Assembly (NCBI GenBank): GCA_035308905.1
Contig: DATGFS010000024.1
Location: 1-64,000, forward strand
Length of the DNA stretch: 64,000 bases
Reading direction: 5' to 3'
Source of the DNA: a bacterium
GTDB lineage: Bacteria; Sysuimicrobiota; Sysuimicrobiia; Sysuimicrobiales; Segetimicrobiaceae
Part shown: one piece after another, positions 8,754 through 14,450 of the stretch
Layout of the letters: the number at the start of each line of letters is the position of its first letter
How positions within the stretch are numbered: position 1 is the first letter of the stretch
Translations under genes and position numbers: made by a program
Notes under the pieces: generated by a model
Databases searched by the model: none
What the model saw: only the letters and a program-made list of their open reading frames with translations
What the model was told of the DNA's origin: nothing

Positions 8754-8782
8754 AACTTACACGGGCGGTCCGCCGCTGTCAA
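8754..8782 (-). promoter_or_regulatory. leaderless promoter of the Fur-family gene
   Basis: On the minus strand a perfect -35 TTGACA (8777-8782) and a -10 TAAGTT (8754-8759) are separated by exactly 17 bases. The ATG of the regulator at 8746 begins eight bases after the -10, where the transcript would start. The gene has no Shine-Dalgarno sequence, so a leaderless mRNA is expected. Confidence 0.6.
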
Positions 8783-8886
8783 CACGGGGCGACAGGGACG
8801 CCCGCGGCGCGGGGCCAAGTATCTTTCCGGCAGGCCCGCCGGCCGAGACGTGTCCGGCCGGCGGCGATGGTTCCCGGAGGTGACGG

Positions 8887-9846
8887 ATGCGCCTGGTGAC
8901 ATTCGCGGCGCGCGGCCAGACCCGCGTCGGGGCAGTGGAAGGCGATTGGATCGTCGATCTCACCCGCGCGGCCCGCGCGCACTACGCGGCCCGCGGCGTC
9001 TCGCGCCCCGGGGCGCGGGCCCGCGCGCTGATGCCGCCGTCGATGACACAGGTGCTCGTCGGCGGGGACGAAGCGCTCGCGCTGGCGCGGGAGATCACGG
9101 CCGAGACCCGGCGGGCGCTCACCCACGCGCCGGAGGCGCGCGCGCTCGAGAGCGACGGCGTGGTCTGGCGAGCCGGCGACGTCCGCCTGCTGCCGCCGGT
9201 GCCGGCGCCGCCGAAGATCCTCTGCGTCGGACGCAACTACGCGGAGCACGCGCGCGAAGGCGGGGGCGAGCCGCCGACGATCCCGATCTATTTCGGCCGG
9301 TTCCCCCACAGCCTGCTCGGCCCCGGCGAGCCGTACGTCCTCCCGGCCGTGAGCGAGCAGGTGGACTACGAAGGCGAGCTCGCGGCCGTCATCGGACGCC
9401 GCGGCCGCGATATCCCGGAGTCGCGCGCGCTCGAGTACGTGGCCGGCTACACCGTCTTCAACGACATCTCCATCCGGGATTTTCAGCGCCGGACGACCCA
9501 GTGGATGATCGGCAAGAACTTCGACCGCAGCGGGCCGCTGGGGCCGGCGCTGGTCACCCGCGACGAGGTCCCGGACCCGCAGTCGCTCACCCTCACGGTC
9601 GAGGTGAGCGGCGAGCGCCTCCAGGAAGCCGGCACGAACACCATGATCTTCCCGGTGGCCTTCCTGATCGCGGATGTCTCGCGCGCGCTCACGCTCGAAC
9701 CCGGCGACGTCATTGCGACCGGCACGCCGAGCGGCGTCGGATTCGCCCGCAAGCCGCCGCGCTGGCTGCGCGCCGGTGACACCGTGCGGATCTCGATTAC
9801 GAAGGTGGGCGTTCTCGAGACGCCGGTGGTCGCACAGGACGGATGA
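8887..9846 (+). CDS. fumarylacetoacetate hydrolase family protein
   Basis: 319-residue FAH-family enzyme; members hydrolyse or decarboxylate beta-diketo or 2-oxo acids in aromatic and sugar-acid breakdown. The N-terminal domain runs to about residue 100, and the catalytic fold begins at KILCVGRNYAEHA. Metal ligands lie in the conserved DYEGELAAVIG, and substrate-binding segments GYTVFNDISIRDFQ and TGTPSGVGFARKPP are intact. A strong GGAGGTGA site precedes the ATG. The EamA exporter overlaps by ATGA, so the two are co-expressed. Confidence 0.9.
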   Translation: MRLVTFAARGQTRVGAVEGDWIVDLTRAARAHYAARGVSRPGARARALMPPSMTQVLVGGDEALALAREITAETRRALTHAPEARALESDGVVWRAGDVRLLPPVPAPPKILCVGRNYAEHAREGGGEPPTIPIYFGRFPHSLLGPGEPYVLPAVSEQVDYEGELAAVIGRRGRDIPESRALEYVAGYTVFNDISIRDFQRRTTQWMIGKNFDRSGPLGPALVTRDEVPDPQSLTLTVEVSGERLQEAGTNTMIFPVAFLIADVSRALTLEPGDVIATGTPSGVGFARKPPRWLRAGDTVRISITKVGVLETPVVAQDG

Positions 9847-10778
9847 CCGTCCGGTCTCTCGGCGCGCTGCTCCTGCTCGCGATCGTCTGGGGCGGGTCGA
9901 TCCCGCTCACCAAGCTCGGGCTGCGCGACATCCCGCCGCTGACGCTGACGGCGCTGCGGTACCTCACCGCGGCGCCGTGTTTCCTGTGGCTGCTGCGGGG
10001 ACGCCGGCTGCCGCCGGCGGGAGTCTGCGCCGCAGCGGCGGGCCTCGGCCTGCTCGGCATCGGCGTCGGCCAGGTCTCCCAGACCCTCGGCGTGCGCCTG
10101 ACCCCGGCATCCGTCGCGACGGTCGTCTCGGCCCTCATCCCCGTCCTGGTCGTCGCGCTCGCGGCGGTTCGGCTCCGGCAGCCGATCGGGGGGACGCAGG
10201 TGGCCGGTCTCGCCGCGGCACTGCTGGGCGTCGCCCTCGTCGCCGGGGGCGATCCAAGAGCTCTCGCGCCCCTGCACGCTGCGACCCTCCGCGGCGTCGC
10301 GCTGGTGCTGCTGTCGTCGGTCGCGGTGGCACTGTACTACGTCTTGAGCGTCGAACTGATCGAACGGTATTCAGTGCTCACCATCGCGGCGATCAGTTCG
10401 CTCGCCGGCGCGGCGGTGCTCGCCCCCGTTGCAGTGTGGGAGCTCGGCCACGCGCCGATGCGCCTGACGGCAAGCGCGATCGCGGCCGTCCTGTACCTCG
10501 GGCTCTTGGTGACGGTCGGGGGATTGTGGGTCTGGTTCGGGGCGCTCATGACGCTGCCGGCGCGCATCCCCGCCGCCCTTCAGTATCTCCAACCCATTGT
10601 CGGGGTGCTCGCGTCGGCGGCGCTCTTTGGCGACCGCCTCGACCGCTGGTTTTGGACCGGAACAGCGCTCGTCCTCGCCGGCATCGCGCTGAGCGCGGGA
10701 ACCCGGACCCGCCCCACCGCCCGGCCGGGCGTGGCGGTGACCCGGCAGCCGGGTATAAATGAGTCAAGTTCCGCCTGA
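9843..10778 (+). CDS. EamA/DMT superfamily transporter
   Basis: 311-residue inner-membrane protein with ten hydrophobic segments in two EamA repeats. The first repeat begins LLLLAIVWGGSIPLTKLGL and contains PPLTLTALRYLTAAP; the second begins around residue 145. Members export amino acids, purines or small metabolites by proton antiport. The start overlaps the FAH-family stop in an ATGA. Substrate unknown; the pairing suggests export of a compound related to the FAH pathway. Confidence 0.87.
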   Translation: MTVRSLGALLLLAIVWGGSIPLTKLGLRDIPPLTLTALRYLTAAPCFLWLLRGRRLPPAGVCAAAAGLGLLGIGVGQVSQTLGVRLTPASVATVVSALIPVLVVALAAVRLRQPIGGTQVAGLAAALLGVALVAGGDPRALAPLHAATLRGVALVLLSSVAVALYYVLSVELIERYSVLTIAAISSLAGAAVLAPVAVWELGHAPMRLTASAIAAVLYLGLLVTVGGLWVWFGALMTLPARIPAALQYLQPIVGVLASAALFGDRLDRWFWTGTALVLAGIALSAGTRTRPTARPGVAVTRQPGINESSSA

Positions 10779-10949
10779 TTTCGAGCGGCAGGTTTGCGGC
10801 GAGGGCGGGACCGGCAACGCCATGCAACTCCGCCCGGACATGGTCGCCGGCCCCCACCCTCGCCGTACTTTGTGGCGGCATTCGCGCGCGGTCCGCCTGG
10901 TGTGTCGCCGGCAAAGGGCCGCCCGGCCGATCCGCCGAATCCGCCCCTC

Positions 10950-11618
10950 ATGATGCCGATCCGTCCGATGTTGCCGATCCGTACGCGTCCGCTTGCCGCG
11001 ATCCTCACCGCGGTGGCGCTCTGTCTGGTCACCGGCCTCGCCGCGCCCGCGTCCGCGGACTTGACCGTCAAGGGCGACGCCGCGGCGTGGCGTGAGGTCG
11101 TCGCCGCGTACGGCAAGCTCAACGGCCTGGCGGGATACCGGATGAAAACGACGATGCCCCAGGGCAGCATGGTGATGGAAGTGGCGCCTGGGAGCGGCGC
11201 GATGCATTCGACGATGCAGAGTCAGAACGGCGACGCGGAAGTGATCGTGGTCGGCGGCCAGTCGCGGATGCGGACGACGATGTCGGGCGCGCCCTCGGGA
11301 TGGCGCTGCGTGAACCTCCCCCAGATGCCGCGGCTCAGCGACCCCACCGCCTTCCAAGGCACGGTCGACATCGCCCGCGCGCCGGACGCGGCGATCGACG
11401 GGCAGCCGATGCGCGTCTACCTCTACACGATGCAGGGGGGGGCCGGCGGACCGATGGGCGGGGCGGTCGGCGTCAAAACGACGCTTTACGTCGGAAGCGA
11501 CAACGGCCTGCCGCGACGCGTCGTCCTCGCCATGCCGCGCGGCGATCAGGCGCTCGATTACTACGACTACGGCGCGCCGATCCAGATCACGCTGCCGCCG
11601 TGCGCCCCCGGATCGTAA
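10950..11618 (+). CDS. secreted protein of unknown function
   Basis: 222-residue exported protein with an N-terminal signal peptide (RPLAAILTAVALCLVTGLA, cleavage likely after ASA near residue 30). The mature part is rich in beta strands and methionine and includes a C-terminal LDYYDYGAPIQITLPP, reminiscent of lipoprotein-carrier-like (LolA/LppX) or outer-membrane sorting folds; this is only a resemblance. No cysteine follows the signal, so it is not a lipoprotein. The start is the first of two adjacent ATGs; no clear ribosome binding site is present. Confidence 0.65.
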   Translation: MMPIRPMLPIRTRPLAAILTAVALCLVTGLAAPASADLTVKGDAAAWREVVAAYGKLNGLAGYRMKTTMPQGSMVMEVAPGSGAMHSTMQSQNGDAEVIVVGGQSRMRTTMSGAPSGWRCVNLPQMPRLSDPTAFQGTVDIARAPDAAIDGQPMRVYLYTMQGGAGGPMGGAVGVKTTLYVGSDNGLPRRVVLAMPRGDQALDYYDYGAPIQITLPPCAPGS

Positions 11619-11620
11619 CC

Positions 11621-11648
11621 GCGTCCCCCGAGTCGGGCCCGGGGACGC
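11621..11648. terminator. hairpin between convergent genes
   Basis: An eight-base-pair GC stem (GCGTCCCC / GGGGACGC) with a 12-base loop lies a few bases after the stop of the secreted protein gene and before the stop of the convergent VOC gene. It lacks a T-run. Confidence 0.45.
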
Positions 11649-11667
11649 TCGTCGCGAGGATCACGCG

Positions 11668-12159
11668 CTAGGGGGGCGGGAACACCGCCTCCGGCGCGAC
11701 GCGCTCTTTCGGCAGCTCGATGAACTCCACGATCATGCCGAGCGCGTTTTCCGTATCCATGTACGCGAAGGCGCCGTCCCCGTGCAGGCCGTGACCGCCT
11801 CCGCTCTGCAGCACACGGACGCCTGACTTCGCGGCCCCAGCAATGGCGTCGTCGATCGAGGGCACGATAATGCCGATGTGGTGCAGCCCCGGTCCCTTCT
11901 GCCGGAGGTGCTCCGTGTAGATGTTCTCCTGGGAGAGCGGTTGGATCAGCTCGATCGTGACCTCGCCCATCCGCGCGAGCGCGAGCCGCATCCGATAGTC
12001 CTGGGGACGCCCGCGATAGGTCATCCGCTTTACGAGCGGGGCTTGATAGGTATAGATGCGCCAGGGGCCGATCCCGAAGCGCTCCCAGTACCGCCGGACG
12101 GCGGCGTCGAGATCCTCGACCACGAGCGCCACCTGATTGATCGTCTGCCCGGCCAGCAT
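11668..12159 (-). CDS. VOC family protein (methylmalonyl-CoA epimerase-like)
   Basis: 163-residue vicinal-oxygen-chelate fold protein with two beta-alpha-beta modules. Residues about 3-25 (INQVALVVEDLDAAVRRYWE) and GPGLHHIGIIVPSIDDAIA resemble methylmalonyl-CoA epimerase and glyoxalase relatives; metal-ligand candidates are the histidine of LHHIG and the late glutamate of GMIVEFIE. The ATG at 12159 has an AAGGAGG site seven bases upstream. It lies 76 bases behind the selenoglutaredoxin gene on the same strand and could be the third gene of that operon, but a separate promoter is possible. Confidence 0.8.
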   Translation of the reverse strand: MLAGQTINQVALVVEDLDAAVRRYWERFGIGPWRIYTYQAPLVKRMTYRGRPQDYRMRLALARMGEVTIELIQPLSQENIYTEHLRQKGPGLHHIGIIVPSIDDAIAGAAKSGVRVLQSGGGHGLHGDGAFAYMDTENALGMIVEFIELPKERVAPEAVFPPP

Positions 12160-12235
12160 CTCGTCTCCCTCCTTCATGCGATGAGGTCTTCGCACCGGCG
12201 CCGGACGCCCGCCGACGCTCTCGGCAGCGCGAAGG

Positions 12236-12478
12236 CTAGTCGGGGGACAACCCAAGCAATGCCGCGAGGCGCTTTCGATCGAACCCGACAACCACCTCGC
12301 CGTCGACGACCGTCACGGGCGTGGTGGCAAGGCCCAGTCGTTCGAGCTCGGCCATCGCCGCCGGATCCTCGGCGACGTCGCGGGCCAAGTACGGAACGCC
12401 GTGTTGGGTGAGGAACTCCTCGACCCTGCGACAGAAAATTCAGCCCGGTTGGTTGAAAACCGTCACTGACTTGGCCAC
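12236..12478 (-). CDS. glutaredoxin-like selenoprotein with UxxC active site
   Basis: 80-codon glutaredoxin/NrdH-type protein interrupted by an in-frame TGA at codon 13 (12440-12442). The frame reads VTVFNQPG, then TGA, then IFCRRVEEFL, so the UGA stands exactly where the first cysteine of the CxxC redox site belongs. The rest is a complete glutaredoxin: cis-proline motif ATTPVTVVDG (Pro54) and EVVVGFDRKRLAALLGL. A hairpin with bacterial SECIS geometry starts 14 bases after the UGA. Start is GTG at 12478 with AAGGAGG six bases before; stop is TAG. It lies 17 bases behind the ArsR gene. Without selenocysteine insertion only 12 residues would be made. A nonsense mutation is the alternative, but the position and intact downstream frame argue for Sec13. 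Confidence 0.85.
12406..12426 (-). promoter_or_regulatory. bacterial SECIS-like hairpin
   Basis: Downstream of the UGA (12440-12442) the minus strand folds into GGGT, a bulged C, GAGG, the loop AGTT, then CCTC and ACCC: eight perfect base pairs with one bulged base. The loop contains GU, and 23 bases separate the UGA from the loop G. Both agree with bacterial SECIS elements that bind SelB, such as that of E. coli fdhF, although the bulged base is C rather than the U of E. coli. The hairpin is inside the coding region, as expected for bacteria. Confidence 0.7.
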
Positions 12479-12495
12479 AATGCGCCTCCTTGCGC

Positions 12496-12858
12496 TCAAA
12501 TCCAGTCGGGGCCGATTCGCCGGCAGCGGGCGAGGTAACCGCACCGCTCCGCTGAGAGGTCCTTCGCGAGGCCGATGAGACGTTCCACGCGCTCGTCCGC
12601 CAGCCGGTATGCAACGTGCCGTCCGCGCCGCCGTGCCGCGACAAACCGGCACCACTTCAAGCAGGCCAGGTGATTGGACAGCCGGCTCCGCGGCGCGCAC
12701 ATGATCGCGGCCAGGTCGGCGACCGTCCGCTCCCCGTCACGCAAAATCTCCAGCACGCGAAGCCGCGTGGGATCTCCGAGCACTCGAAAGTATCGCGCCC
12801 GGGCCGCGAGCGCCGGGCCCGGCGCACAGGCCTCCTGATGCCTGACGGCCGACCTCAT
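12496..12858 (-). CDS. ArsR/SmtB family metal sensor (CmtR-like)
   Basis: 120-residue winged-helix repressor. RYFRVLGDPTRLRVLEIL and the recognition helix with SRLSNHLACLKWC are typical of ArsR/SmtB. The cysteine pair in the recognition helix (Cys66-x3-Cys70) plus a C-terminal Cys106 reproduces the C-x3-C plus distal Cys pattern of the mycobacterial Cd/Pb sensor CmtR; Cys11, Cys54 and Cys112 are extra. A soft, thiol-loving metal such as Cd, Pb or Hg is the likely signal. The gene has no ribosome binding site and its promoter places the transcript start at the ATG. It heads the unit with the selenoglutaredoxin and diverges from the MerB-like gene. Confidence 0.88.
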   Translation of the reverse strand: MRSAVRHQEACAPGPALAARARYFRVLGDPTRLRVLEILRDGERTVADLAAIMCAPRSRLSNHLACLKWCRFVAARRRGRHVAYRLADERVERLIGLAKDLSAERCGYLARCRRIGPDWI

Positions 12859-12861
12859 GGC

Positions 12862-12891
12862 TTGACTTATAACAGGTTTTCCTGTTAGCGT
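12862..12891 (+). promoter_or_regulatory. candidate promoter of the MerB-like gene
   Basis: On the plus strand TTGACT (12862-12867) could serve as -35 and TAGCGT (12886-12891) as a weak -10 with an 18-base spacer. The -35 overlaps the -10 of the divergent arsR promoter, and the palindrome lies between the two elements. Confidence 0.4.
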
Positions 12892-12894
12892 CAA
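12866..12894 (-). promoter_or_regulatory. leaderless promoter of the arsR-selenoglutaredoxin unit
   Basis: On the minus strand -35 TTGACG (12889-12894) and -10 TATAAG (12866-12871) are 17 bases apart. The ATG of the regulator at 12858 begins eight bases after the -10, where the transcript would start, and no Shine-Dalgarno precedes it. The layout is identical to that of the Fur-family gene. Confidence 0.65.
12871..12886. promoter_or_regulatory. palindromic operator between arsR and the MerB-like gene
   Basis: A perfect inverted repeat AACAGG-TTTT-CCTGTT occupies the -35/-10 spacer of the arsR promoter and overlaps the proposed promoter of the divergent MerB-like gene. A dimer of the ArsR protein bound here would block both transcripts, and metal binding would release them together. 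Confidence 0.65.
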
Positions 12895-12925
12895 ACGCAC
12901 CGGACTGCCGCGGGAGGCGATGGCT

Positions 12926-13525
12926 GTGACGGATCGAGAGAGCCGGGTGCGGACCGCAATCCTGAGGCGCGCGCTCCTCGGCCGGGACACGGCCGGTCCC
13001 GCGCTTGCGGAAGCCGCGGGACTCTCCCCCGCGGATGTGAGCGCCGCGTTGACCGCGCTGCACGATGCCGGGGCCGTTTATCTCCGCGACGGGGCCGTGA
13101 TGGCCGCATATCCGTTCTCGCTCGTACCGACCGAGCATCGCGTCGCGCTCGGCGGCGTAACCGTCTACGCCAACTGCGCCGTCGATGCGCTGGCGGTGCC
13201 GCCGATGGCGGATGGTGAGGCGCAGATCACGTCGGAATGCGGCCACTGTCGCGGGCCGATCGTCGTGTTGATGCGGGGACCCCGCATTCTCGGGTCAGAA
13301 CCGGCCGCGCCGGTGGTCTTTTACCCGGCGAAGGAGTGCTGTCTTCCCGGACCCGCGGTACTGACGCATTGTCCGCACATTCAATTCTTTTGCGGCGAAG
13401 ACCATGCCGCGCGCTGGCAGCAGACGCACCTGGAACACTGGGGCACCGTCTTCGATCTTGCCGGGGCGGCGGAGTACGCGCACCGGCACTTCGCCGGCGT
13501 CATCGACATCCTGCGCCCGCGGTAG
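12926..13525 (+). CDS. MerB-like organometallic (alkylmercury) lyase
   Basis: 199-residue protein of the alkylmercury lyase family, which cleaves carbon-mercury bonds and releases Hg2+. An N-terminal winged-helix-like domain (residues about 5-65) precedes the catalytic part. VYANCAVDAL gives Cys84 and Asp87, matching MerB Cys96/Asp99; Cys105 matches MerB Cys117; HCPHIQFF gives Cys149, matching Cys159. Four further cysteines (108, 138, 139, 156) are extra, including adjacent Cys138-Cys139. GTG at 12926 is chosen because GGAGG lies eight bases upstream; the ATG at 12920 is too close to it. No merA, merT or merP is nearby; instead a selenoglutaredoxin and CmtR-like sensor face it. A substrate other than organomercury is possible. 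Confidence 0.85.
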   Translation: MTDRESRVRTAILRRALLGRDTAGPALAEAAGLSPADVSAALTALHDAGAVYLRDGAVMAAYPFSLVPTEHRVALGGVTVYANCAVDALAVPPMADGEAQITSECGHCRGPIVVLMRGPRILGSEPAAPVVFYPAKECCLPGPAVLTHCPHIQFFCGEDHAARWQQTHLEHWGTVFDLAGAAEYAHRHFAGVIDILRPR

Positions 13526-14450
13526 GCTCGCTCGCCGAGACACACAGATCTTGGAGCAGCGCCGCGGCGTCCGCGGCGCGATCGGCCCAGAAGCCCGCCG
13601 CGGCCCCCATGACACCGCCGTGGGCGGCGTGACGCACCGAGCACGCCCGCGCTTCGGTCCCCAGCCAGCCGAGTACGGCCTCGGGCGCCTGCGACAGCAG
13701 CGCGGCGAGCGCGAACTTACGCTCCCCCACTCGGAGGCCGAGTTCGAGCTCCCGCGCCGCCCGTCCGAGATCGGCGCGCGTGAGAATCATGCCACAGCGC
13801 ACGGGCGCCAAGAGACCGGTGATGAATGCCTGCGATCCTTCCCGGCGCGGATCCGGAAGCGGCGGCGCGTCACGCAGGTGCGCCGGCATTGGAGCGGGGC
13901 CCGAGCCGGAGGGCGCGGCGTCGCGGGCAGTCTCCTCGGCGAGTGCCGCGCGAAGCAGACCGGCCCACGCGCGGTACGCCGGCGGAGCCATGGCCTCGAC
14001 TCGATCGAGGTAAGGCGGCAGCCACGAGACGAGATGCTCGTGACGCAGCGCCGAGCGGGCCTGCCGCCACAAGAGGCGCCGCGCCTCGTCCCGCTCCTCC
14101 GCCTCCCGGTCAATAAGTCCCGCATACAGCCCGAGGAGGGCCGCGAGGTGATCGGGCTCCGCCGGCGGGGCGAGGCGCAGGGCCCGCCAGAAGCCGGCGA
14201 CCCGGTCGCGCGCCTCACCGCCCAGCATGCCCTCCGCGCCCAGGTAGACCGAGGCGTAGGGATAGAGATGCAGCACGAAGAGATCCGTGAACTGGGAGGC
14301 ATCGGGAACACCCGGGAGCCCGAGCGCCTCCCACACCCGCGCGTGGCCGTCGTCCGGCGGCTCGCAGAGGACGCCGAGCGCCCGGAAGATTTCGGGGGAC
14401 GACGCTTCGCTCGGAGCGCGCGTCGAGAGATTCATCGCCGGTTGGCTCAC
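13500..14450 (-). CDS. TorD-family molybdoenzyme chaperone
   Basis: 316-residue cytoplasmic chaperone that helps insert the molybdenum cofactor into its partner enzyme. The all-helical TorD/DmsD signature is seen in LYPYASVYLGAEGMLGGEA, VAGFWRALRLAPPAEPDHL and LLGLYAGLIDRE. It is longer than the usual 200-220 residues, with a C-terminal extension of unknown role. The GTG at 14450 overlaps the stop of the catalytic subunit gene in a GTGA; an in-frame ATG at 14435 is an alternative. Its last 26 bases overlap the end of the convergent MerB-like gene. Adjacent position assigns it to the molybdoenzyme upstream. Confidence 0.85.
   Translation of the reverse strand: MSQPAMNLSTRAPSEASSPEIFRALGVLCEPPDDGHARVWEALGLPGVPDASQFTDLFVLHLYPYASVYLGAEGMLGGEARDRVAGFWRALRLAPPAEPDHLAALLGLYAGLIDREAEERDEARRLLWRQARSALRHEHLVSWLPPYLDRVEAMAPPAYRAWAGLLRAALAEETARDAAPSGSGPAPMPAHLRDAPPLPDPRREGSQAFITGLLAPVRCGMILTRADLGRAARELELGLRVGERKFALAALLSQAPEAVLGWLGTEARACSVRHAAHGGVMGAAAGFWADRAADAAALLQDLCVSASEPTAGAGCR

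Noticed and set aside
12236-12478. Reading the glutaredoxin-like gene as a pseudogene with a nonsense mutation
   Set aside because: The only lesion is a UGA exactly at the first redox cysteine, the rest of the frame and the RBS are intact, and a SECIS-like hairpin follows. A random mutation is unlikely to meet all three conditions.
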